Shown here piece by piece: positions 34,270 to 41,965 of a DNA stretch of 64,000 bases (position 1 is the first letter of the stretch; each line of letters starts with the position of its first letter). The notes under the pieces are model-generated. The model was not told where the DNA came from. It ran no database searches and saw nothing but the letters and a program-made list of their open reading frames with translations. Source of the stretch: Marinomonas pollencensis (lineage in GTDB: Bacteria > Pseudomonadota > Gammaproteobacteria > Pseudomonadales > Marinomonadaceae); NCBI RefSeq assembly GCF_003387375.1, contig NZ_QUNG01000002.1, positions 124,001 to 188,000 on the forward strand, given 5' to 3'. The position numbers and the translations under genes were made by a program.

Positions 34270-34814
34270 TGACGGACCTCCAATTCATGTAAAATATTGC
34301 GATAAATAGAAAGTACTCTTTGTCCATACCATCGCGCACGTTCTTCGTTCCAACTATGGTAGCGGCCGATACCAAGCTCTAAATCATTAGGTGAAGATTG
34401 AATAGCTTCAGCCAAAATTCTGGAGCCGATATCAAGGTTAGTTATTGGGTCTAGCAGCTCGTCAGGTGAGTTCACCCGATGCTCATGCCAGCGTAAATTG
34501 ATTTGCATAAGTCCGATATCGAGTTGATATTTTTCACCTTCTTGCAATGCTTTATTTAAAACCTGCTCAGCTTCATTTCTCGATTTTGCGTAGGTTGCAT
34601 TTGAGCCATTGCGAATTGCATATGGCCATGGGCTGGTCATATTAAGCCCCCGATGTGAGGCCGATTCAGCCAATGCAACAGCGTAGAGTATGACTGGATC
34701 AATACCAACATTTTGTGCTGCTTTTTCCCATTGGTAGCCTGGAAACGCATAGACCAAAGTGTTTGTGGACATAACTATCATTAGGACAATGATTTTAGTT
34801 TTAATCGTTTTCAT
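34266..34814 (-). CDS. Lytic transglycosylase (SLT domain)
   Basis: 182 residues with a signal peptide (TKIIVLMIVMSTNTLVYA). SLT fold: catalytic glutamate in VALAESASHRG, then DIGLMQIN and GIGRYHSWNEERA. Opens peptidoglycan for the conjugation channel. In SXT and IncA/C plasmids a gene of this kind also sits directly upstream of the setD/acaD activator genes, so transfer channel maturation and activation are encoded together. Confidence 0.88.
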   Translation of the reverse strand: MKTIKTKIIVLMIVMSTNTLVYAFPGYQWEKAAQNVGIDPVILYAVALAESASHRGLNMTSPWPYAIRNGSNATYAKSRNEAEQVLNKALQEGEKYQLDIGLMQINLRWHEHRVNSPDELLDPITNLDIGSRILAEAIQSSPNDLELGIGRYHSWNEERARWYGQRVLSIYRNILHELEVRQ

Positions 34815-35463
34815 TTTTGTCCTCTAATTTATTTCTAGGAAACATCTGAATTATTTTCGGATTTATTCTTTTTAAGGGTATTGCTCTGAAGTCAGCTATT
34901 CCTCTTGTGTAAACTTGTGCTGCTTTTGACGAATTACCTACAGCAACCGGTGCTTGCATATCAAATCCTTTTTGTTGGTTCTGATGGTCTGCAATACCTT
35001 GTAATAGCTTCGGGTATTCCCCAATTTCTTCACGCAGCAAATATGTTTGGTACCGTTTTAAAAACTCTTTTTGTTGGAAGGGGGACTCTCTATCATCAAC
35101 TTTACAAAGTTCAACCCAGCCACCCATGTCTGAAATCACACGATGGATTAATGGATCATCAAACATTACCGACGTCCAAGCGCCAACTTGACGCACAGCT
35201 TTCTCAACTTTGGTCCATGCAACCATGGCTCTTGATCCCGAGTTGCCGTCGATATGCTTGATGACGTCAGCTGGTTTTGGAAAAAACTGTCCAGTATCCG
35301 GTGATTGAATATGTCGAGTTAGACCGATTCGTACTTCTTCAATGCTGTAAGCACGAAGAGCTTCAAATGCGATGGATAGCAATTGCGGTGATACACTTTT
35401 GCCATACATAGACCAAGCTGCACCCCAAACCTCAGCAAATTCCTGCTTATCAACCTGCTGCAT
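34801..35463 (-). CDS. Phage-replication P-like conserved ICE protein
   Basis: 220 residues, soluble. FPKPADVIKHIDG and the helical FAEVWGAAWSMYGKSVSP start resemble lambda-P-like/DUF6475 replication accessory proteins. Overlaps the gene above by 14 bases and the transglycosylase below by 14 bases. In SXT-like elements an equivalent gene lies here. A role in recruiting the host replisome is inferred only. Confidence 0.65.
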   Translation of the reverse strand: MQQVDKQEFAEVWGAAWSMYGKSVSPQLLSIAFEALRAYSIEEVRIGLTRHIQSPDTGQFFPKPADVIKHIDGNSGSRAMVAWTKVEKAVRQVGAWTSVMFDDPLIHRVISDMGGWVELCKVDDRESPFQQKEFLKRYQTYLLREEIGEYPKLLQGIADHQNQQKGFDMQAPVAVGNSSKAAQVYTRGIADFRAIPLKRINPKIIQMFPRNKLEDKNEND

Positions 35464-36331
35464 TCGAATCTGCCTCCCGAATACTTAGTCCAGCCCAGCT
35501 TTCAGCAATGCGACGATTGCTTTCCTCAATATTAAATTGGTGATTACTTCTTATTAAGTTAGTCGGTGTTTGCTGCGCTTCATCAATTCGAACGTACTCG
35601 TCTTCCCATTGCCGGTTGAAAAGCCAATTATGTGGTAGGGGAGTCTTAGTCCGATCTTGATACTGCAATCGGTTGTCGCGCTGCTCTTTCCAGCGAGTTA
35701 GTACTTCCAAAGCAAGTTCATGGTCTTCATTGAGGGCCATGCGTAGCCATTCTTCTTTGGCTTTCGCTTTTTTTTCTTTGCGTATTTGTACATCCCAGAA
35801 GTCTTCAAATTGTATGTAGTTAACAGTTTTAACTGTTGAGTTATCACTTCTCTCAGAGTCATCCGACCGTTGAGAGTCTCTTACCGGGTTGCCATCAGAT
35901 ATAAACAATGATGAAAATTCTTCTGGAAGCCGAGCTTGAAAAGCGGCAAGAGATTTCAAAAGCGATGCCATACCAACGAAGTCGGCAGGTACATCTTTAA
36001 GCAATCGAAAGGCTGCCTTGCCTTGGTTTGGATTTTCGATTGGGTTGTGTTTCAGAAAGCTTCGAATCAACGTCCATCCTGAACTCTCACAACGAATAAG
36101 AAAGCGATCTTTTTCTAATTCATTTAATGCAGCTAAAACTTGCTGGTTATCCCAATTTAAATCAGATGCAACATAACCAGAAGGGAGTCGAAAGCAACCA
36201 AGCAAATTACAATGAGGGCAGGTGAGTAGGTATAATCCCAGCAATTTCGCAGGGTCACTCCAGGACGTAATATTTTGCTTTAGCCAAAAACGGGTATAAA
36301 CTTTGCCATAATCACGCATAAGAAAGCTCAA
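35450..36331 (-). CDS. Phage-replication O-like conserved ICE protein
   Basis: 293 residues. The N-terminus (MRDYGKVYTRFW from the second ATG; the first ATG is 4 codons earlier) then TCPHCNLLGCFRLPSGYVASDL, typical of phage replication initiator-like proteins with a winged-helix domain (about 1-110). The middle part is Lys-rich (RKEKKAKAKEEWLR). First of a five-gene, overlapping leftward operon ending with setC. Confidence 0.65.
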   Translation of the reverse strand: MSFLMRDYGKVYTRFWLKQNITSWSDPAKLLGLYLLTCPHCNLLGCFRLPSGYVASDLNWDNQQVLAALNELEKDRFLIRCESSGWTLIRSFLKHNPIENPNQGKAAFRLLKDVPADFVGMASLLKSLAAFQARLPEEFSSLFISDGNPVRDSQRSDDSERSDNSTVKTVNYIQFEDFWDVQIRKEKKAKAKEEWLRMALNEDHELALEVLTRWKEQRDNRLQYQDRTKTPLPHNWLFNRQWEDEYVRIDEAQQTPTNLIRSNHQFNIEESNRRIAESWAGLSIREADSNAAG

Positions 36332-36374
36332 ACTTTTATAGACGTTAAACGCTGTTCATTACTTGATCTTTTTA

Positions 36375-36617
36375 CTAGCTATTGATGTCTAGCTTGCTGG
36401 TGTGTTCTGGGTATATATCGGGTCTCAACTGAGAACGGGTTACTTGTCCCTTCGTTTCTTGTTCAATAGATAAAACGAACTCAGCAGGAACTCGCCCAGA
36501 TTTATTCAACCAAAACCAGACATTTTGCTGCTTTGTGTTGATAGAGCGAGCCAATGCAGATTGACCACCTAATATGTTAATGGCCCTTAATAAATGTTTT
36601 TGTGTCGCTTCTAACAT
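36375..36617 (-). CDS. croS: Cro-like repressor (CroS position)
   Basis: 80 residues with a helix-turn-helix (AINILGGQSALARSINTKQQNVWFWL) in the YdaS/Cro style. Divergent from setR with shared operators between them, exactly as croS and setR in SXT. Expected to repress setR or compete with it, forming a lambda-like switch. The symbol is assigned by position. Confidence 0.78.
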   Translation of the reverse strand: MLEATQKHLLRAINILGGQSALARSINTKQQNVWFWLNKSGRVPAEFVLSIEQETKGQVTRSQLRPDIYPEHTSKLDINS

Positions 36618-36633
36618 TTCAGTATGCCTTATG

Positions 36634-36651
36634 TTACAATTAAACTTGTAA
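36634..36651. promoter_or_regulatory. SetR/Cro operator 1
   Basis: TTACAATTAAACTTGTAA, a palindrome with 6 bp arms just upstream of the cro-like gene start. It matches the TACA...TGTA core of the two other sites. Confidence 0.7.
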
Positions 36652-36664
36652 TAAATAGAAATGT

Positions 36665-36680
36665 TACAGTTTTGACTGTA
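36665..36680. promoter_or_regulatory. SetR/Cro operator 2
   Basis: TACAGTTTTGACTGTA, a perfect 6 bp-arm palindrome in the middle of the croS-setR intergenic region. Confidence 0.72.
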
Positions 36681-36708
36681 TGTCAGTCAATAGTAAATTT
36701 TTTAAAAA

Positions 36709-36728
36709 ACTACAGTTGTTTTTGTAGT
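36709..36728. promoter_or_regulatory. SetR/Cro operator 3
   Basis: ACTACAGTTGTTTTTGTAGT, with 6 bp arms, 10 bases upstream of the setR ATG. Consensus over the three sites is TACA-(n)-TGTA with variable spacing of the centre. Confidence 0.72.
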
Positions 36729-36738
36729 ATGTGGACTT

Positions 36739-37383
36739 ATGAATAATCTATCTGAAAGACTAAATCATGCTTTAAAAATAGCCGGTATTACTCAATCTGA
36801 ACTTGCTAGGCGTATAGGGATTAAACAGCAATCTATAAACCAGATTTGCTCTGGTAAGTCAGCTAGGTCTCGCTATACCACACAAATTGCTGATGCAATT
36901 AATGTTAACTCTCATTGGCTAGCTACAGGTGAGGGTGCTATTGGCATGGGTTTGAATAATTTAGAAAGTGGGCCTGCAATTCAAGGAAAAATTCCTCTTA
37001 TAAATTGGGTGCAGGCTGGATGCTGGGCTCAAATACGTAAGAGGTTTACTTCTGATGACGCAGAAGAATGGAGAGAATATACTGGGAAAGTAAATGAGGG
37101 TTGCTTCGCTCTTAGAGTTAAAGGAGACAGCATGGAAAATCCAAATGGGAAAAAGTCAATTCCAGAAGGGGCCCTTGTAATCGTCGATCCTGACATGGAA
37201 TATCATTCCGGCTCATTTGTTGTTGCTCGATTAGAGAATGCAACTGAAGCAACCTTGAAGCAATTTGTAAGTGATGGAAATCATCAATTTCTAAAACCAT
37301 TAAACCCACAGTATCCAGCGATTCCAATAAATGATAATTGCACTATTGTCGGCGTTGTTAAACAGGCAATAATTGAGTTTTAA
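36739..37383 (+). CDS. setR: SetR, CI/LexA-like ICE repressor
   Basis: 214 residues. The N-terminal helix-turn-helix (TQSELARRIGIKQQSINQIC) and C-terminal S24 protease domain are complete: cleavage site A93-G94 in VQAGCW, catalytic S131 (GDSME) and K174 (ATLKQF). Represses the setCD operon until DNA damage triggers RecA-stimulated self-cleavage and so transfer. Last gene of the ICE, with the right attachment site expected within 200 bases. Confidence 0.93.
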   Translation: MNNLSERLNHALKIAGITQSELARRIGIKQQSINQICSGKSARSRYTTQIADAINVNSHWLATGEGAIGMGLNNLESGPAIQGKIPLINWVQAGCWAQIRKRFTSDDAEEWREYTGKVNEGCFALRVKGDSMENPNGKKSIPEGALVIVDPDMEYHSGSFVVARLENATEATLKQFVSDGNHQFLKPLNPQYPAIPINDNCTIVGVVKQAIIEF

Positions 37384-37543
37384 TAATGTTTTTAGGCATA
37401 AATACAATTAATTGATAAGCTTTTGAAAAATAAGGCGTTTTTCTGTTTTTTGGAAAAGTGTAGGATTCGGTGTAGGACAGCAATAACCGACTTGATGTTT
37501 CTTTAAGAAAATCAATTGGTTACAATCTCAATCCGGAGCTCTT

Positions 37544-37554
37544 GCTCACCGCCA
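37544..37554 (+). other. Candidate attR: 3' end of tRNA-Ser
   Basis: GCTCACCGCCA is identical to the last bases (acceptor strand, discriminator G and CCA) of gammaproteobacterial tRNA-Ser of the CTCACCGCCA type. The bases before it do not fold as a tRNA, so only the tRNA tail is here, as expected at the int-distal end of an element inserted in a tRNA 3' end. A good terminator follows 69 bases on, probably the original tRNA terminator. The intact tRNA and int would lie outside the window, at the left end. Confidence 0.6.
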
Positions 37555-37622
37555 TTATCCCTCTAGAATCATGGGTTACAGAGTGATTTTAGAATGATGT
37601 GCTGACAAAGGCACATCAATAG

Positions 37623-37657
37623 AAACCGAATAGATTAGCGTCTATTCGGTTTTTTTG
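37623..37657 (+). terminator. Strong terminator after candidate attR
   Basis: AAACCGAATAGA / TCTATTCGGTTT is a perfect 12 bp stem with loop TTAGCG followed by T residues. It fits a tRNA-gene terminator now separated from its tRNA by the ICE. Confidence 0.88.
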
Positions 37658-37953
37658 GTTTCTCTCTTCCTCAAAAACACCCTTGATTAGTGTTTTGATT
37701 CTTTTGTTCTTATTACGATCATGTGAGCTTCCCAGGTTTTGCTAGGTGTCTTTTCATCCAGCTGGGTTATCAGCTTCATTCAATTCTCCCGCTTGGCCTA
37801 ACCCTAGCCCATTTCTTATAAAAAAGCGGGTGTTGCGTTAAACACATGGCTTCTCGACTGCTGAAGGCGCTGCTGCCCCCATAAAAACCTTGTGCTGGTA
37901 CTACTGAATGGTGTGCGCTCCCCTTATGTTTAACAAAACATGAGGAGAGCCAA

Positions 37954-39327
37954 ATGAGTAATTTGACAACTGAGCAGACAATCAACCTTTCTAAAACCAA
38001 AGTTTGGCATCAGCTGACACAGCATGCCGCTTTTGATGCACAAGATCCGCTGATTATGGAACGCGGAGAAGGGCTGTACATATGGGATATAAAAGGCAAC
38101 CAATATCTCGATGCGTCGTCAGGCGGCGTTTGGTGTGTGAATGTGGGCTATGGGCGTGCCAGCATGGCAAAAGTAGTCCATGATCAACTGTTAAAACTTA
38201 ACTTTTTTGCCAGTACAGCAGGCACCCCAATTGCCGCTGAGTATGCGGATAAATTGCTGGAAAAAATGCCAGGCATGGGCCGAGTTTATTACTCTAGTTC
38301 AGGCTCTGAAGCGAATGAAAAAGCCTATAAAATGGTTCGTCAAATCGCCAACCAAAAATACGGCGGAAAAAAAAGTAAAATCCTATACCGTGAACGTGAT
38401 TATCATGGCACCACATTTGGTTGCTTAAGCTCAACTGGGCAAGAGCAGAGAAGGGCGCATTATGGGCCTTTTGTACCGGGTTTTGTTGAGTTTCCTCACT
38501 GTTGTGAGTATCGAAGCCAGTTTGATAGTACGGAAAACTATGGCTTGAAAGCAGCGCAAGCCTTTGAAGAGGTAGTGCTTCGAGAAGGGCCAGACACTGT
38601 CGGTGCCCTTGTCATTGAGCCCATTACAGCTGGAGGTGGTGTTATTACACCACCAGAAGGTTACCTAAAAGAGTTGGAAAGACTATGCCGTAAATACAAT
38701 ATCCTCATTATTGTTGATGAAGTAGTGTGTGGCTTAGGGCGGACCGGGGCTTGGTTTGGTTACCAACACTATGGAATCAAACCCGACATTGTGACCATGG
38801 CAAAAGGTGTGGCTTCAAGTTATGCCGCCATTTCTTGTACGGTCACCACGGAAGACGTGTTTAATTTGTTTAAAGAAAACCCAGAAGACAAAGAAAGTTA
38901 CTATCGAGATGTGAGTACCTACGCAGGCTGTACCTCTGGCCCCGCCGCCGCACTCGAAAACATGCGCATTATCGAAGAGGAAAACCTAGTTGAAAATGCC
39001 GCCCATATGGGAGAGTACTTATTAGCACAGCTTGCGCTATTAAAAGACCAGTTCCCGATTATCGGTGATGTGCGCGGTAAAGGCTTACTTCTAGGGCTTG
39101 AGTTGGTTAAAGACAGGGTCACGAAAGAGCCAGTCGACGAATCTGTTACTGCTGCTGTGGTCGGGCTGTGTATGAAGCAGGGGCTGATAGTGGGCAAAAC
39201 CAATCGCTCGTTTAAGGATTTTAATAATACGCTTTGCCTAAGCCCTGCTCTGACTATTAATCAGGAGCAAGCAGACACCATTGTCACAAAACTGGCCCAA
39301 GCGCTTTCTGCATTGCCAGCGGTCTAA
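37954..39327 (+). CDS. Class III PLP aminotransferase (omega-amino acid:pyruvate type)
   Basis: 457 residues. Class III fold: YYSSSGSEANEKAYK (phosphate-binding), VIEPITAGGGV, IIVDEVVCGLGRTG (Asp pairing with PLP) and VTMAKGVASSY with catalytic K284. Best fits omega-amino-acid (taurine, beta-alanine or similar):pyruvate aminotransferases; substrate not decided. AGGAGAG ribosome site. Monocistronic, with a terminator directly after it. First chromosomal gene right of the ICE. Confidence 0.82.
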   Translation: MSNLTTEQTINLSKTKVWHQLTQHAAFDAQDPLIMERGEGLYIWDIKGNQYLDASSGGVWCVNVGYGRASMAKVVHDQLLKLNFFASTAGTPIAAEYADKLLEKMPGMGRVYYSSSGSEANEKAYKMVRQIANQKYGGKKSKILYRERDYHGTTFGCLSSTGQEQRRAHYGPFVPGFVEFPHCCEYRSQFDSTENYGLKAAQAFEEVVLREGPDTVGALVIEPITAGGGVITPPEGYLKELERLCRKYNILIIVDEVVCGLGRTGAWFGYQHYGIKPDIVTMAKGVASSYAAISCTVTTEDVFNLFKENPEDKESYYRDVSTYAGCTSGPAAALENMRIIEEENLVENAAHMGEYLLAQLALLKDQFPIIGDVRGKGLLLGLELVKDRVTKEPVDESVTAAVVGLCMKQGLIVGKTNRSFKDFNNTLCLSPALTINQEQADTIVTKLAQALSALPAV

Positions 39328-39351
39328 CTCTTCTCTTCCTCTTATGTTTTT

Positions 39352-39382
39352 AAGCCCGCAATATTTTATTGCGGGCTTTTTT
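39352..39382 (+). terminator. Terminator after the aminotransferase
   Basis: AAGCCCGCAATA / TATTGCGGGCTT, 12 bp perfect stem with TTT loop and T run. Confidence 0.9.
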
Positions 39383-39548
39383 GATTGTGAGATGAAGGAG
39401 GGCTTTCTATAGAGCAACCTTTAACTGAGCGAAGTCATTGAAAAACTCCGCTTATCTGCTGCTTTATCTACCAAGAAAAAGAGAGGGAAGTGCTATTCAA
39501 AACCTATTTTTGCATAAAGTGCTTGGTTATTCGTGAGGCATTAAAATA

Positions 39549-39568
39549 TACTGTACAAATATACAGTA
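39549..39568 (+). promoter_or_regulatory. LexA box (SOS operator) of umuDC
   Basis: TACTGTACAAATATACAGTA is a perfect palindrome with the CTGT-N8-ACAG core of gammaproteobacterial LexA boxes, 17 bases before the umuD ATG. Confidence 0.9.
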
Positions 39569-39584
39569 TATTTGAGGTGTTCTG

Positions 39585-40031
39585 ATGCGTGTAACTTATC
39601 TTGGTGTGTCTGAGTCGGCGGCGTTTAGTGCGCAAAACTGTGTGCGTATCCCTTTGTATTTGGATTCCGTGTCTGCGGGTTTTCCTTCCCCTGCTCAAGA
39701 CTTTGTCGAAAAATCGTTGGATCTTAATGAGTTTTGTGTCTCCCACCCAGCGGCGACTTTCTACGTGCGGGTGCAAGGGGATTCAATGGCTGAGGTAGGC
39801 ATTTTCTCGGGTGATGTACTGGTCGTTGATCGTTCTCTCACGGCGCGCCATGAAGACATTGTGATTGCCTGCATTCATGGGGAAATGACAGTCAAGACCT
39901 TAGAGCTTAAACCCAATGTGTTACTGCGTCCGAAAAACAAAGCCTACAAGGCGATCCCGATTACCGAAGAGTCCGAACTGGAAATCTTTGGTGTGGTCAC
40001 CGGTGTGGTTCGTAACTATGAGCGAAGCTAA
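39585..40031 (+). CDS. umuD: UmuD, SOS mutagenesis protein
   Basis: 148 residues. Self-cleavage site A31-G32 (VSAGFPSP), catalytic S67 (GDSMAEV) and K104 (TVKTLE), each offset by 7 from E. coli UmuD. After RecA-stimulated cleavage, UmuD' joins UmuC to form DNA polymerase V. Overlaps umuC by 14 bases. Confidence 0.93.
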   Translation: MRVTYLGVSESAAFSAQNCVRIPLYLDSVSAGFPSPAQDFVEKSLDLNEFCVSHPAATFYVRVQGDSMAEVGIFSGDVLVVDRSLTARHEDIVIACIHGEMTVKTLELKPNVLLRPKNKAYKAIPITEESELEIFGVVTGVVRNYERS

Positions 40032-41301
40032 TCAAACGGTGTTTGCTTTGGTGGATTGCAACAACTTCTATGCGAGCTGTGAGAAACTGTTTCGCCCCGA
40101 TTTAAAGCATACACCGGTGGCGGTGCTGTCGAACAATGATGGCTGCATTGTGGCACGCTCCAAAGAGGTAAAAGCGCTGGGCATTAAAATGGGGGTACCC
40201 ATGTTTCAAGTGCAGGACGAGATAAAAAGACATGGCATAGTGTGTTTCTCATCAAATTACGCCCTGTATGCGGATTTGTCGAACCGAGTGATGACGATAC
40301 TAGAAGAAGAGGCGCCACAGGTAGAAGTCTATTCCATCGATGAAGCCTTTATGGATTTAACCGGCCTAGGTCTCGTAACCGATCTATGGTCTTTTGCGAC
40401 AAAGGTAAAAGCGAAAGTAGATCGGTGGACTGGCATTAGCGTTGGTGTCGGTATTGCACCGACGAAAACACTGGCAAAGTTGGCGAACCACGCAGCGAAA
40501 AAATACCCCGCGACCGGCTCCGTGGTGGACTTGATGAACCCAGAGCGACAAAAGCGCCTATTGGCTTTGGTGGACGTCGCTGATGTGTGGGGCGTGGGTC
40601 GTCGTACCACGGCGAAACTGAAAGCTAGGGGGATACAAACGGCGTTAGATCTTGCGAATGCAGATGCAAAATCAATCCGCAATGAATTTTCTGTGGTGTT
40701 AGAGCGTACCATTCGAGAGTTAAACGGTGTGTCTTGCCTAGAGCTAGAAGGCCTGCAACCAACAAAACAACAAATTATCTGTAGCCGCTCATTTGGCTAC
40801 AAGGTGACCGACAAGCAAGAATTAAGAGAAGCGGTCGCCAAGTACACAACCCGCGCGGCAGAGAAGTTGCGAGGGGAGAGGCGTCTTTGTGGCGTCGTGA
40901 GTGTCTTTATTCGTACCAGTCCACACATTAAAAACGAACCTTTTTACGGAAAAACCTTATCCGTCGAGCTGCCAAACCCAACGGATGACACAAGGGATTT
41001 ATTAGACGTCAGCAACGAGATCTTTCAGCGTATTTGGCGTGCTGGTTTTCGCTACATGAAAGCCGGCGTTATGCTGGCTGATTTCTACGAACACGGTGTA
41101 TCGCAACCCGACTTATTTCGAACCGACCGCACCAAACACAACTCAAAAGCCCTCATGACGGTTGTCGACACCATCAAGCACAGCGGCCTCGGCAACGTTT
41201 TCTTCGCCTCGCAAGGGGGATCGCCACAATGGTCCATGAAACGAGAACACCTATCGCCATCCTACACAACCAAATGGGCAGAGCTGCCAAAGGTTTGGTA
41301 G
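40018..41301 (+). CDS. umuC: UmuC, Y-family translesion DNA polymerase
   Basis: 427 residues from ATG 40018; a longer frame from 39916 is inside umuD and rejected. Palm motifs FALVDCNNFYASCE and VYSIDEAFMDL hold the catalytic acidic residues; then GVGIAPTKTLAKLANH and the HhH region WGVGRRTTAKL. Full length for UmuC (E. coli 422). The last residues PSYTTKWAELP match the usual end. Confidence 0.94.
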   Translation: MSEANQTVFALVDCNNFYASCEKLFRPDLKHTPVAVLSNNDGCIVARSKEVKALGIKMGVPMFQVQDEIKRHGIVCFSSNYALYADLSNRVMTILEEEAPQVEVYSIDEAFMDLTGLGLVTDLWSFATKVKAKVDRWTGISVGVGIAPTKTLAKLANHAAKKYPATGSVVDLMNPERQKRLLALVDVADVWGVGRRTTAKLKARGIQTALDLANADAKSIRNEFSVVLERTIRELNGVSCLELEGLQPTKQQIICSRSFGYKVTDKQELREAVAKYTTRAAEKLRGERRLCGVVSVFIRTSPHIKNEPFYGKTLSVELPNPTDDTRDLLDVSNEIFQRIWRAGFRYMKAGVMLADFYEHGVSQPDLFRTDRTKHNSKALMTVVDTIKHSGLGNVFFASQGGSPQWSMKREHLSPSYTTKWAELPKVW

Positions 41302-41504
41302 GAATTACTTGCTGTAAAAAACACCTCATTATTTTCTGTCTTATCCGAACATTAAGTAAGCAATCTCTGGAAGAATTAACTTTTGCTGCTGGGTAGTGAA
41401 ATAGCTCTTTCTGGATTCTAGTTCCCAAGAGTGAGTTTAGAAATAAAAGGGAGTTTGATAAATTTATTCCTTTAAGACAGTTACTTACATTCATTGAAAT
41501 ATAG

Positions 41505-41549
41505 CTGTGAGACGAGTATAAAAAGTATTAATTTTAAATAAGCTCACAG
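41505..41549. promoter_or_regulatory. Spaced inverted repeat upstream of the MazG-like gene
   Basis: CTGTGAG (41505-41511) and CTCACAG (41543-41549) form a 7 bp inverted repeat with 31 bases between, immediately upstream of the MazG-like gene. It may be an operator for the S24-domain protein of the same pair or another repressor. The rest of 41302-41569 is non-coding. Confidence 0.4.
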
Positions 41550-41569
41550 TTCGTTCAAGGATAGAGTGT

Positions 41570-41965
41570 ATGGATAAGCTAGAAGATCTTAAAGAACGCC
41601 TACAAGGCTTTGCAGATGCACGTGACTGGGATCAATTTCATTCTCCTAAAAATTTATCTATGGCGTTGAGTGTTGAAGTATCCGAGTTAGTAGAGTGCTT
41701 TCAATGGCTAACCGAAGAACAATCAAAGTGTCTTACCCCGCAACAACGCCAAGCTGTCATTGATGAAATGGCTGATGTACAAGTGTATCTATTGCGCTTA
41801 GCCACCAAATTAGATGTAAACTTACTAGAAGCTGTAGAGCAAAAAATGCAGATTAACGCCGCTAAGTATCCTGCTGACTTAGTGCGGGGTAGTGCGAAGA
41901 AATACACAGATTATAAGCAGAATGCTGACCAAAAATGCGATCAAGTTTCGGATAAAAAAGCATGA
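41570..41965 (+). CDS. MazG-like nucleotide pyrophosphohydrolase
   Basis: 131 residues. The MazG fold: SMALSVEVSELVECFQW (ExxxE) and VIDEMADVQVYLLRLA (ExxD), the magnesium-binding motif pair of all-alpha NTP pyrophosphohydrolases, with a Lys-rich tail. Small single-domain type (RS21-C6/dCTPase-like). Hydrolyses nucleoside triphosphates to monophosphates. Overlaps the next gene by 4 bases (ATGA), so it is translated with the helicase-nuclease protein. In that context it could alter the nucleotide pool or a second messenger. Confidence 0.85.
   Translation: MDKLEDLKERLQGFADARDWDQFHSPKNLSMALSVEVSELVECFQWLTEEQSKCLTPQQRQAVIDEMADVQVYLLRLATKLDVNLLEAVEQKMQINAAKYPADLVRGSAKKYTDYKQNADQKCDQVSDKKA

Larger units (their letters stand above)
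37384..37953. other. ICE right end and chromosomal junction, non-coding
   Basis: 570 bp without a supportable gene. It contains the candidate attR (37544-37554), a strong terminator (37623-37657), and from about 37660 chromosomal leader sequence up to AGGAGAG at 37940-37946, the ribosome site of the class III aminotransferase. Confidence 0.65.

Noticed and set aside
37521-37554. Complete tRNA-Ser gene
   Set aside because: Only the 3' terminal bases fit. There is no T-loop TTC or upstream arms that fold, so it is treated as an attachment-site remnant.
37776-38000. 74-residue ORF on the minus strand upstream of the class III aminotransferase
   Set aside because: No ribosome site or known domain, and it overlaps the start of a well-supported gene on the other strand.
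39916-40017. Longer N-terminus of umuC
   Set aside because: It lies inside umuD in another frame; the usual UmuC start falls at 40018.
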